Positions 1 to 9,520 of a DNA stretch of 64,000 bases are shown here, in pieces. The notes under the pieces are model-generated. The model was not told the origin of the DNA and did not search any database. It saw nothing but the letters and a program-made list of their open reading frames with translations. The DNA is taken from NCBI GenBank assembly GCA_963082975.1, contig OY720344.1, forward strand, positions 97,655,228-97,719,227. The letters run 5' to 3'. Source of the DNA: Labia minor. Taxonomy: Eukaryota > Arthropoda > Insecta > Dermaptera > Spongiphoridae. The position numbers and the translations under genes were made by a program. How positions within the stretch are numbered: position 1 is the first letter of the stretch; every line of letters begins with the position of its first letter.

Positions 1-738
1 ACCTAGAACTTTTGCCGCCCGGGGCGATCTCCAGTTTGCCGCCCTTTTTATTATAAGTCAATCAAATAGTGGTATTTATAAATTAATGCACATGAATAAA
101 TTATTAAGTTATTTAATCAATATTAATTAATTCACAGAGTAAATTTTTTTACACATATTTGTATGCACTCGTAAACATATTAATATAATATTTACTCTTC
201 TAGCTTTCATACTAGAAAAATCGTGTATAATGCTCTCAAAATTTATATTTATATTTTTCCGCCGGCCCTGCTTTTCAAAAGAAAAATCGATGATTTAAAA
301 AAATATTGGTATATCACTTCAAAGTAATCATATAAACTTTTCAAAAGAAATGACATTTATAAACTGGTATCAAAAAATTTTAGTTAGGAAAAATTGCTGA
401 ACAAAATCGTAAAGATGCGTTTACGAATTCAACGAATTTTAATGAATACAATAAAATAAAATTATTATCCTGTTCTTGGAATTAGAATACCAAATTTACA
501 CTAAAATGCATTTATATACACCGAGGAATAATATTCGAAATCATATAGTTTATCATAATTTATATAAATCAAATAGTAAACTTATAATAATCATAATAAT
601 CATTTATTATTCAAGAAAGAAAAAAATAAATATGAAATGAATAAGAGTTGCTTTTTACAACTATAACTAAATATAAAAAATGCCGCCCCGAGATAAGTGC
701 CGCCCGGTGCGGACCGCACCCCCCTAGGTACGCCACTG
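1..738. mobile_element. hAT-type MITE, left tip just outside window
   Basis: The right end reads cctaggtacgccactg (723-738), whose reverse complement CAGTGGCGTACCTAGG is a typical hAT terminal inverted repeat. The window opens with acctag followed by GCCGCCC blocks, matching the same terminus from its tenth base, so roughly nine bases of the left tip lie outside. Both ends carry GCCGCC-rich subterminal sequence, while the centre is AT-rich with no coding. An internal ccgccggccctg (about 259-270) looks like the end of another nested hAT-like MITE. The duplication test cannot be done because the left flank is missing. Confidence 0.7.
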
Positions 739-861
739 CTACTATCTTTTTTTGTAAAAGGTATATCTGAATAGAGAAAATATATTTTTTAATATTAAAA
801 TCTAACATTTCTAATTAAGGTATAGTTTCCTCTGACTTTTGTACGTCCTACGCAAGGATTT

Positions 862-1206
862 AATATAAAAAAAATTTTATATAAATCAAAGAATTATTTT
901 TAGTTAAGAATTCCTATAAAAAAAACGTCTGACTTTGTACGTCCTACGCAAGGACAACGCCTATCAAGCCGGTTATATCAATGAGGTGTCCTATGATCAG
1001 TAGAACGGGTCCTATCAACATTTACCTTGATTTTCTTGATCGGAGGCGCTACTTTTTATCAAGTAGCTTCCCAATTTTGATCCCGGAGGCTGGGTTGTTT
1101 CCGTCCCATAGACTCCAGCTAGGGAAATTCCCTTGCCAGGTCCGGGACTTGAACCCAGGACCACGAGAATGTGAGGCAGCTTCGCTATCTGCCACCCTCC
1201 CGTCCC
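862..1206 (-). repeat. tRNA-derived SINE, copy S1
   Basis: Read on the minus strand, it has a pol III B box (ggttcaagtcccgg) after an A-box-like tagcgaagctg, then a body with aagggaattt, gcctccgatcaagaaaatca, a tail ending ccttgcgtaggacgtac, and a T-run. The same order recurs in about ten places in the window. A roughly 60-bp AT-rich flank (862-924) and a second partial SINE tail (828-858) follow the 3' end. The A and B boxes mark a tRNA ancestry; no intact cloverleaf is seen. Its plus-strand ORF (981-1274) is a shadow. Confidence 0.75.
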
Positions 1207-2455
1207 TATGGCCCCTTCTGCGAAACAATCAATTAATATATATATTATATATAGAGCACGTTTGCTATGGATAGGCCGACTCTTAACCTGGTCTTTCTTA
1301 ATTTCTCAGTAAATCTTAAACACATTATGGGTATTTTAATGATCAATAAATGTACCTCGTATTTCCAAAGGATAGTCTTTTTAATTTTGAGTTGTTTAAA
1401 TTAGACAAAGTGAAAGTAAGATTTAACTTTTTTCTTCTAATTTGCTAGTGTTAATTAGTAATATGTTAATAGTGATTGAATTTATGCGAGCAATATTTAA
1501 AAGTATTATCAATTGTCTGTATTTTGTCATATTAACAATATAACTATGCCTGGCGTTTGATAAACCATACAGTGTTAGTTCTATAAATAAGCTGCTGTAT
1601 TTGCGCGCCTTTTCACAACTACCGAGTTTTGTAGCAAACAAATTAAAAAGAACCAATTGAATAAAAAACAAGGAGAATTACTTAGTCTAATATCATTTAA
1701 AGTGTAACAATTAATTTAAAATTAAATTAATGGTAATTAACTCAAAATTTAATAAAATTATTAATTAGTTAATTCTCATCAACATTTATTAAATCTGTGT
1801 CTAGTATATTGAAAAACAATAATACTAGATAGAAATTAATGCCTTAAATATACTAAAAAAAAAAATTTAAAAAATAATTTAATTGACAACAGACTATCGA
1901 TAATAATTTATCTCTTTTGAAATAAAAATTCTCCAAATTTAATTATTTTTATGATTTTTTGAATTCAATATAAAATCGTTGTAATAGCAAGGGTGAAATT
2001 GAAGGGGTGAAAGAGAACAAACAGGACCATTAAATCTTGTATTCAGTTAACATTTTCAAAGCATAATTTTTTGTTCAGCTAGAAAAATAAACGGGTTTTA
2101 ATATTCATTTTAGTAAAGTATATTGTTTTTATTTTATTTTATTTTTATTTATTTTTTATAAAACAATATATGTATATGCCATATTTAAAGAGATGATAAA
2201 AAATTGTTTTTAAAATTTTTTTAAATGTTATTTCACTGAATTGAATCTTATAGTTACAAATAAATCTGAATTTTTTATATATAAATGAAATTTTTTTTAA
2301 ATTACACATTTAATATATTGTTATTATTTGTTGTTTTTTATACAAATTTATTAAATTTCTTTAATTTTAACTATTTATTCAAATTATCTATTCCGTATAA
2401 CAAATTTTTACGGATATATATGATTGACATGTTTTAAGGGACAATGAATTAAAAT
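1207..2455. other. AT-rich stretch, no gene seen
   Basis: Long A/T runs and dispersed short repeats. The minus-strand frame at 1423-1671 has no recognisable domain and looks like chance. I see no splice-site pattern, promoter or element ends that I can support. Confidence 0.5.
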
Positions 2456-3097
2456 AAGTTGACCTGTGGCCAGGTCCGAACCGACCGACGGTTTGAAATA
2501 AATTAATTTCCAGCTACAGAAACAATTTCAAATAATTTTAATATATCTATTAATGTAATAAAAAACAGATATGGATATAACATAAATATTTTTAATTTTA
2601 TTTTATTTATAATATATAGCTGAAGTAGCCGGCGTTACCCGAGGCTGTGACGTCATGAAGGGCTGGGTGACGTCATATAATTTTAAATTAAGAAAAACAT
2701 AATGAAGATGATTTTCCCCGAGGATAAAACCAATACATTCGTGGTGATATGTAAAAAAATCTCCTTATGTGAAATTTGGTGCGAAAATAACCCTTCCCTT
2801 CTTATCGTCGATCGCTAATACTACCACTTCCGGTTTCCGGATTTGCACCAAAAGTTGATCAATTCATCCCACTGATGCATTAAGTAAATATACCAAATTT
2901 CATCAAAATCCGTTAAGCCGTTCAGGCTGTACACATCTATACGGACGGACAGACGGACAGACGGACGGACAGACATCATGCTAAAAATACTTTTTTCTGT
3001 TAAGAAAATGCATGATTCGTGGAGATATGTAAAAATCTCCACATGTGAAATTTGGTGTGAAAACAATACCTCCCTTACTATCGTCGGTCGGTAAAAA
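2456..3097 (+). mobile_element. Family C HINE-like element, copy C1 (full length)
   Basis: This is a non-autonomous repeat starting aagttgacctgtggccagg and ending cgtcggtcggtaaaa. Near the start is a hairpin (GACCTG TGGC CAGGTC) followed by accgaccgacg; the end carries the exact inverse, cgtcggtcggt. In the middle is a (GGAC/AGAC)n core, i.e. (GTCY)n on the other strand, next to 'ccaaatttcatcaaaatccg' sequence. Subterminal inverted repeats, a (GTCY)n core and a terminal hairpin are the described layout of Helentron-associated elements such as Drosophila DINE-1. Assignment to that class is inference; no Rep/helicase gene is present. The ORF 2821-3066 on the minus strand is only the repeat read through. 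Confidence 0.7.
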
Positions 3098-3185
3098 AAC
3101 AGAATTCATTCTCAATCTTTTTCTAAGTCCACCTCTTTTAAACTTTAATACGAGTAGATCCCTAATTGTTTTGATCCATTATAAA

Positions 3186-3396
3186 TAGGGTAACCAAACG
3201 CCCCAGTTTTCCAGAATTGTCCCGTTTTTAGGTGCTCTGTCTCGGCGTCCCGAAAAATGTCTTCGGGACAGTCTATTGTCCCGGTTTTAAACATTTAGGA
3301 CATTTCCCACTTTATTTCTTAATTTTTTCAATATGGTTCTATAAAAAAAAGGTAAATCGTTTGCCCCGTTTGATGTTTTCGAAACATTGCCATCCT
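3186..3396. mobile_element. hAT-type MITE family F, copy F1
   Basis: It begins tagggtaaccaaacg and ends ttgccatccta, degenerate versions of the TAGGGTGACCA inverted repeat seen in better copies at 30256 and 31494. The interior has the family's tcccg/cgggaca palindromic blocks and the module tttttcaatatggttct. An approximate duplication (attataa) flanks it. The ORF at 3232-3426 is a frame through this MITE. Confidence 0.7.
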
Positions 3397-3529
3397 AATT
3401 ATAAGTATATTAATAAAGTATATTAGAGTATATTTTGCAACAAAGTAAACATTTGTTGTTTGCTAAAATATTATTTAACAAAACTTACAATTCAATATTT
3501 TATAAAATAATAATTTCATAAATGATTAA

Positions 3530-3544
3530 TATAGGAATTCTTAA
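3530..3544. repeat. Left target-site duplication of SINE S2
   Basis: tataggaattcttaa, identical to 3816-3830 on the other side of the SINE. Confidence 0.8.
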
Positions 3545-3815
3545 AGGCGCCATTGGGTGTGCGGGTAGCGAACCTGCATCACATTCACATGGTCCCGTTT
3601 CAAGTCCCGGGCCTGACAAGGGAATTTCTCTAGATGGGACGGAGTCAACCCAGCCTCCGAGAACAACATTGGGGAAAAGCTACTTGATAGCGCCTCCGAT
3701 TAAGAAAATCAAGGTAAAGGTTGAGGGGACCCGTTCTATTGATCATAGGACACCGGCTTGATAGGCGTTGTCCTTGCGTAGGACGTACAAAGTCAGACGT
3801 TTTTTTATAGGAATT
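3545..3815 (+). repeat. tRNA-derived SINE, copy S2, with 15-bp target-site duplication
   Basis: A near full-length SINE with 5' ggcgccattgggtg, A-box-like gtagcgaacctg, B-box gtttcaagtcccgg and a tail ending tccttgcgtaggacgtac plus T-run. It is flanked by a perfect direct repeat tataggaattcttaa at 3530-3544 and 3816-3830, the hallmark of LINE-mediated retroposition. The ORF 3522-3761 is a shadow of this SINE. Confidence 0.85.
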
Positions 3816-3989
3816 CTTAACTAAAAATAATTCTTTGATTTATATAAATTTTATATAATACACACAATATTGAAAAGTAAAGAAAACATGATTCATCTAT
3901 TATATATATATATATATTTAGGAAAAGGTTGGATCAAAGTTTAAGGAAAAGAAAATATCTGTGTTAGTGTAACTGATTGACCACAGTTG

Positions 3990-4240
3990 AATTTAGAAAT
4001 ACATGCAGGTGGGTGGCCTTATCAGCAGTTTATTGACAGGCACGTCTCTCTTATCGGACAGCAGGCGTAGATGGTTGTCTGGTCCATGCGTTGATGTTAT
4101 CTTATCCCGACCCACAAGCCCTTATCGCATTTGTACTATATTAGTAGTTAAACTCAAAAATACAATTCCCATCTTCATGTTACAAATAATTCCATCAAGA
4201 ATATCTCAAATATTATTTTTAATATTATATAATTAAAATA
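3990..4240. other. Less AT-rich island with clustered TTATC motifs
   Basis: About 110 bases (4019-4130) hold five TTATC (GATAA) words within mixed-composition sequence; the rest of the neighbourhood is AT-rich. The 77-residue plus-strand frame here has no recognised domain. It could be an unidentified repeat or a regulatory piece; I cannot tell which. Confidence 0.25.
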
Positions 4241-4381
4241 AATAAATAACATTAAAGAATAGAAGTTAAAACTGATTTTTTTTATTTTCATTAATTTAAA
4301 AATTTAATTTTAAATTAATAAATATTTGTATACAATTTTACAAATATTTCTTAACTGTACTTTAATATAGTTTTAACAGTT

Positions 4382-4643
4382 ATTAAGAGAATTTTTATTA
4401 AAAGACCACATTATTTGTATAAAATTATTTATTAAATTAAAATAATTGTACAACGTTTCAACTGCTTATTCGTTTTCAAGTAACCGTACGCTTGCTCCGA
4501 TTCAAGCGGACTGATGCATGTTGGGACGTGTACGGTTAATTGAAAACGACTGCAGAATAAGCAGTTGAAACGTTGTACAATTATTTTAATTTAATAAATA
4601 ATTTTATACAAATAATGTGGTCTTTTAATAAAAATTCTCTTAA
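4382..4643. mobile_element. Foldback element, near-perfect long inverted repeat
   Basis: The left arm, starting attaagagaatttttatta, is repeated in inverse on the right, ending taataaaaattctctta. Pairing continues inward through ttgtacaacgtttcaactgc and an imperfect inner arm (gttttcaagtaaccgtac against gtacggttaattgaaaac), leaving only a short loop near 4500-4525. Direct repeats tttaatatagttttaacagt (4361-4380) and tttaata-aa-tagttttaacagt (4669-4690) flank it. Transcription across it would give a strong hairpin RNA. Confidence 0.75.
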
Positions 4644-4739
4644 TAATTATCAAAATAACCACAAAAGCTTTAATAAATAGTTTTAACAGTATAAGGAATA
4701 TTATATTTTCAATCTATCAAATATTATATGATAAATGTA

Positions 4740-4860
4740 CAGTTGAGAAAAATATCATAACCAAAGTTCTGAAGAGGGTCTTGATAGTGGACCGAAACTT
4801 CAACCGATTGTTTGAAAACAAGTTAGAGATATTTATTTCAAAACCTTATTTTTGTTTTTG
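4740..4860. other. Possible Penelope-like 3' UTR motif
   Basis: The sequence gttctgaagagggtcttgat...ggaccgaaacttcaa resembles the ctgaagaag...gaaacgtt motif common in the 3' regions of Penelope-like and other retroelements. There is no coding support, so this is only a suggestion. Confidence 0.2.
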
Positions 4861-4883
4861 CTCCTGGATGCCTCTTAACTCAT

Positions 4884-5090
4884 AATCTGACTTATGTACG
4901 TCCTACGCAAGAGGATAACGCTATTCATGTCGGTCATATCAATTAGGTGCCCTATGATCAGTAGAACGGGTCCTATCAACCTTTACTTGATTTTCTAGAT
5001 CGGAGGCGCTATCAAGTAGCTTTCTCAATTTTGATCCCGGAGGGTGGGTTGACTCCCTCCCAAGAGAAATTTCCTTATAAATCAAGACAG
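4884..5090 (-). repeat. tRNA-derived SINE, copy S3 (5' truncated)
   Basis: It matches the SINE body and tail (tctgacttatgtacgtccta, then cctatgatcagtagaacggg and gatcggaggcgctatc), but the tRNA-like head with the B box is missing after about 5090. Confidence 0.7.
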
Positions 5091-5283
5091 TCAATATTGA
5101 TGAAACATGAAAAATTTGAAAGGTAATTCAAGATAGGATTAATGGAAGAATACATTTATAAAATCCAATAAAATATTAAATAATAAATATCTATATGTAT
5201 TTTTTCTAATTTATATTAGAGAATAACAGTATTATTTGTAGATTTAGAAATTAACTAAACTTAAACAAAAAAATCTATCTATC

Positions 5284-5502
5284 TCTATGGCTCTACGGAA
5301 CTCGAAAGTTCTTGGCCGCAGCAACCACATTTCTCCAAGTGTCTCTATTCTGAGCCACAACCCTCCAGTCCCTATCCTCTCCCAACTCTCTCACGTCCCT
5401 TCCTACATCATCCACCCACCGCGTCCTCGGTCTTCCAAACGGGCGTTTCCCACTCGGTCTCCCACCCCAATATATTTTTCGCCATTCTTTCCTCTAAACA
5501 AA
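5284..5502 (-). mobile_element. LINE 3' end (GHVARM-type C-terminus), copy L1
   Basis: On the minus strand it reads as the C-terminal tail of a non-LTR reverse transcriptase: GKRPFGRPRTRWVDDVGRD is visible, then a degraded WRNVVAAAKNF region followed by the 3' UTR at atagagatagatag. The homologous coding tail is clearer at 61845-62042. It is 5'-truncated, as is usual for LINE insertions. The plus-strand ORF 5287-5523 is a shadow. The clade cannot be fixed from the tail alone. Confidence 0.7.
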
Positions 5503-6469
5503 AAAATAAAAATAATAATTTGATTTAGTTTCATATTAATTAAACTTATTTAGTTAATTTACATATCTTAAGCATTATTTCAGTGGCAAGACTACGCAAA
5601 TACGCATATCGTTTATAAATATGTTTTTTAAATAGTAATATTACAAATTATTCATTTTTTTATTTAAATTTACAAATTTTCTCAATCTTTAGTATCTCTA
5701 GTCAATTTTATTATTTTTAAAAGTGGGTGGGACTGGTTTCATTACATTTCTTTTATCACCATTGAAATTCCAACATTTTGAAACATCAATTTATTTTCTT
5801 AATCAAAATCAAAATTTAATAATTATTTAATGTTTTATTAATATAAAATAAATAAAGATTTAAAAATCCATATATTCGTAAAATACGGTATATAAGTAAG
5901 TATGTATGGTTTATGTTATAAAAGTATTCTTTAATTTATTACAAAAAAAAAAAAAAAAAAAACAAAAAAAAAAACATCTTCCGTTAAAAAGCAAATGCAT
6001 TTCTAGTTTTATTACGCAATCCACTTTAACAACAACCCCCTGAGGCATCTTTTATGCACCCCCTGATACCGCATCATTCTTGCCTTGGCAAATAAGCAGC
6101 TCAATCACGTCCCATATTGTTAGCGAACTGACCCGGCCAACTTTCTACTTAATTTTACAGCTCGCACAACGTTTTTAATAAAATTGAATAATATACAATC
6201 GTCAATTGAAATATTCAATTGAAATGTAACTTCTGCTTGGACCATACGCGTCGCTCAGGGTTTTATTGGCCCGAACCATTTCACCAAGTTGATTTTATTA
6301 CCTTCCATTTACACAAGTCATTATTTAACCTCTTCCTACTCTCTTCTATCTTCACTTAATTTTTTTTTTTTATGTAATACACAAACACAATTATTAAAAA
6401 TAAATCTTCCAAATTAATAATTCTTGTTATTAACAGTTTAATTTCAAAAACTTTCTTCTTTTTTATTAC
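5503..6469. other. AT-rich spacer with poly-A and a mixed-composition patch
   Basis: A near-continuous A-run lies at 5941-5974. From 6030 to 6320 composition is more balanced (acaaccccctgaggc, ttggcccgaaccatttcacc), but no ORF, RNA gene or repeat end could be recognised. Confidence 0.4.
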
Positions 6470-6595
6470 TTTCCCGCATACTTCGTATAAGGGAAGTATT
6501 GGAATCGTCAAAAATTTCGACTTCGAGATTTCGATAGATCTTGACGTTTTAGACCTCCCTGACTCGGAAAATACCATTTTTCGAATTATGTCTGT

Positions 6596-6638
6596 GTGTG
6601 TGTATGTATGTATGTATGTATGTATGTATGTATGTATG

Positions 6639-6667
<29 letters not shown>
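6596..6667. repeat. (TATG)n microsatellite
   Basis: About eighteen tandem copies of the tetranucleotide tatg, forming the core of the family E element. Confidence 0.95.
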
Positions 6668-6669
<2 letters not shown>

Positions 6670-6969
6670 TGTCTGTAAGCAAATTTACTCAAAAACTAAT
6701 CAAGCTAGGACTTCGAAATTTGGTACACCGATATTATTCACAGTTTGTAGATTTCTATCAAAATTTCGTCAAAATCGGTTAACCGGAAGTGGTACTTTAC
6801 CTACACTGGTTGCGTTTACCTTTCAAGTAAAGTACCAGTTTGCTTCGAGATATTTGCTTCATATTTTGTATATAGATTTAAAAATATGAAAAAAATTCAG
6901 ATACCAAATTTCATCATGATCTGACTACCGGAAGTGACATTTTACCTATACAAGTAGCGTTTCTTTTTT

Positions 6970-7490
6970 ACCGACCGACGATAGTAAGGGAGGTATTGTT
7001 TTCATACCAAATTTCACCTATGGATATTTTTAGGTACATATCTCCACGAATCATGCATTTTCTTAACAGAAAAAAGTATTTTTAGCATGATGTCTGTCCG
7101 TCCGTCCGTCTGTCCGTACGTCCGTATAGATGTATACAGCCTGAACGGCTCAACGGATTTTGATGAAATTTGGTATATTTACTTAATACATCAGTAGGAT
7201 TAATTGATCAACTTTTAGTGCAAATCCGGAAACCGGAAGTGCTAGAATTGCCGATCGAAGAGAGGAAGTGAAGGGTTATTTTCATATCAAATTTCACGTG
7301 AGGACATATCTCCACGTGTTATGCACTTTGTATTGGTTTTATCCTCGAGAAAAATCATCTTCATTAGTTTTTTCTTAATTTAAAATTATATGACGTCACC
7401 CAGCACTTCATGACGTCACAGCCAGCCCTTATATATTATAAATAAAATAAAATTAAAAATATTTATATTATATCCATATCTGTTTTTTTT
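6970..7490 (-). mobile_element. Family C HINE-like element, copy C2 (hairpin end lost)
   Basis: It begins accgaccgacgatagtaagg, includes the (GTCC/GTCT)n core at about 7090-7125 and ends at tatccatatctgtttttt. The hairpin end (gacctgtggccaggtc) is missing. It is inserted into family E, whose sequence resumes with tcagttaaccggaagtagca after about 7500. Confidence 0.7.
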
Positions 7491-7940
7491 TTACATTTAA
7501 AATATCAGTTAACCGGAAGTAGCACTTTATTACATTCTAAATATTCATTCACAACTCTTTATACCTATTTATATGCGGGAAAGTCTAGGGGAGGACACTC
7601 CCGCTTATTATTTTTGAAAATATTGTAGTAGATTTAATTTTATTAAACTTAAATCATATATTTTGATTCTTTATATAAAGAGTCATTTCGATATTAAGAT
7701 CCACTTTTTTCAAAAAAATCATTATTTCTATTAAGTAATCAATTCTTTTTAAAATGACTGATTATATTGAAATTCAAATATATAATACTCTTATTTTGCT
7801 CATTGTTATAGGGGAATGTCGTTATCATCTATTCAAAAACGGTCAGTAAAACATTTGAGTCATTGACATGTTTAAACCTATTTTAAACATGATTCTTAAA
7901 TCAAAAAAAGGTACTCGTATTTGAACCACACAAAAAAAAT

Positions 7941-8195
7941 TCTGACTTTTAGACATTCTACGAATCAAGTCAGTTGCATTCTAAGCAGGGTAGTGTTATG
8001 TGATCAGCACAATGCATCCTTTCAACCTTCATCTTGATTTTCTTCGATCGGGGGCCGCTACTTTTTATTTCAAGTAGCTTCCCAATTTTGATCACGTAGG
8101 CTAGGAGGACCTCGTTCCCATAAACCCCAGTTAGAGAGAAATTCCCTTGACAGGTTCGGGACTGAATCTCTAACCACCAAGGACTCTCTTTGATC
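7941..8195 (-). repeat. tRNA-derived SINE, copy S4 (diverged)
   Basis: It shows the SINE order in degraded form: tctgacttttagacattcta, gtgatcagcacaatgc, gatcgggggccgctac, agcttcccaattttgatcac and aattcccttgacaggttcgg, with remains of the B-box region near 8160. Confidence 0.65.
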
Positions 8196-8279
8196 TTTTT
8201 ATGACCAAGGAAAACCCTTAACTTTCACATTCCAAAATTATACCTGGTAATGTGTACATACATGTAATCGTAATTTTAT

Positions 8280-8620
8280 TATATTTTATTATTGTTAACG
8301 CAAAAGTGTTACCAAAAGAAATTAAGCTAAAGCGCATAAACAAATCCCCTACTTGCGTTAACTATTTTTAATTATATAAATACTGGTAAAATATCCAACT
8401 AAATTCAATTAATATTTACCTAAATAAATAGGTTTCAATTATTACCAGTTGGACTTAAATACCTCTTAAATTATAAAAAAATATTTAAATTGTCGCTAGG
8501 TGATCCGAAGAATGCAAACACGTGGTTTTTATTCTCTATTTAAAGAAATAAATAAAAACACTGGAAGCTCTCCAAACCACAATCAAATCAACTCACCTGG
8601 GATTCTTAAAGGAACAAGAA
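8280..8620 (+). repeat. Dispersed repeat R1, copy 1 (inverted copy at 54665-55005)
   Basis: Blocks such as gtgatccgaagaatgc, acgtggtttttattctc and cactggaagctctccaaacc reappear in inverse order and orientation near 54690-54770; taccagttggacttaaatac and gttaacgcaaaagtg have inverse counterparts near 54800-54960. No ORF or terminal repeat was identified, so the class is unknown. Confidence 0.55.
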
Positions 8621-8899
8621 AATATTTATTATATAAAACGAATTCAATGGTTTTACTAATATATTTATAAAAATTTAATATGTGTAAAAAATATATATAA
8701 TATTATATAAATAAGCAAAACAGGTATTTACAATAATATAAAAATAATCTTAACATAAACAAATTAATTAATAACCAATCTAAATTATATAATCAAATGT
8801 GAGGTCGTACCATATGAAAACAAAGAAATTCTTACCAGTGGACATCAAATGCATAATATTTCAAATTATAATTTAGAAGTGTAATAACAAATTAATTAA

Positions 8900-9096
8900 C
8901 ACACTATGAGCGGGGCGGGTATTTATACCCGTTGCCACTTATATGAGGGATATATATTAGTTATCGTTTAAAATAAGTAATTTTAAGTGACACAAGTGAA
9001 AATATATATTATCACACTATGAGCGGCTAGCGTCAGCCCCGCTTATAAGTGACAGTCCCCGCAACGGGTACAAATACCCGCCCCGCTCATAGTGTG
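8900..9096. mobile_element. piggyBac-like MITE with TTAA duplication
   Basis: The termini form a long inverted repeat: cacactatgagcggggcggg on the left, continuing to gttgc, and its near-perfect inverse ending gctcatagtgtg on the right. TTAA stands immediately outside at both ends (8896-8899 and 9097-9100), as in piggyBac-type insertion. A second partial terminus (cacactatgagcgg, from 9012) lies inside, suggesting an internal rearrangement or nested copy. The element is strikingly GC-rich at its ends compared with its surroundings. There is no ORF. Confidence 0.75.
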
Positions 9097-9199
9097 TTAA
9101 TATATAAATTCCAATACCTGGGCACCAATAATTAAACAAAGGAGAATTTATCAAACCTTAAATAATGGTTTATATTATTAGTTCCAAAAGCATAGTCGG

Positions 9200-9520
9200 A
9201 AAGGCCTCGAAGTATGTATGACCTCCCTTCCTCGAGACCAAAACGCAATAAAGTGGCGATCCCATGTGGGTTCGTTGGATGGAAGCAAGCGGGAGGTTCA
9301 ATCTTGCTTAAACAATTATTATGGTATCTATTACATTTATTAATTTAAATTAAAATATTGCATTATTAATATTAATTATTCATTATAAATTTCTCGGCCC
9401 TAACATATTACGAACTCTAGGTATGAGCCTATAAGGCCTAGTTGAAAATTAGTCTTTGGAGACTACGAGGATGTGAGTCAAGCGTGTTTTGCTCCAAAAC
9501 TGTGTGACTGGAATCCCACC
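9200..9520. other. Mixed-composition patch, unidentified
   Basis: It contains ggcctcgaagtatgtatgac, tggcgatcccatgtgggttc, gcgggaggttcaatcttgc and gactggaatcccaccacg. The ggttcaatc word is B-box-like, but no matching A box or folding tRNA was found. It may be an old SINE or other repeat. Confidence 0.25.

Larger units (their letters stand above)
6470..7590. mobile_element. Family E element with (TATG)n core, interrupted by family C
   Basis: The ends form an inverted repeat: actttcccgcata at 6469-6481 and tatgcgggaaagt at 7572-7584, the latter within a larger hairpin (gcggga...tcccgc, to 7600). Inside are a (TATG)n microsatellite (6596-6667), aaatttggtac, tcaaaatcggttaaccggaa, and repeated accggaagt/g blocks before and after the inserted copy C2 (about 6970-7490). 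The design parallels families C and D: microsatellite core plus terminal hairpin. Only one copy lies in the window, so the ends are provisional. The three ORFs over the microsatellite are artefacts. Confidence 0.5.

Noticed and set aside
925-1206. Functional tRNA gene
   Set aside because: A B box and an A-box-like word are present in this and other copies, but no acceptor stem pairs and the sequence continues into a SINE body.
2821-3066. 81-residue ORF with VRPSVRLSVRIDV
   Set aside because: It is the (GTCY)n core of a family C repeat read in frame; the same peptide appears at the other copies.
4480-4570. Hammerhead ribozyme in the foldback (ctgatgc, gaaac words)
   Set aside because: The core needs CUGANGA followed by GAAA in the right spacing; the sequence has ctgatgc and the parts do not fold into the three-stem core.
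6356-6889. Three ORFs with MYVCMYVCM or YIHTYIHT repeats
   Set aside because: They are translations of the (TATG)n microsatellite.
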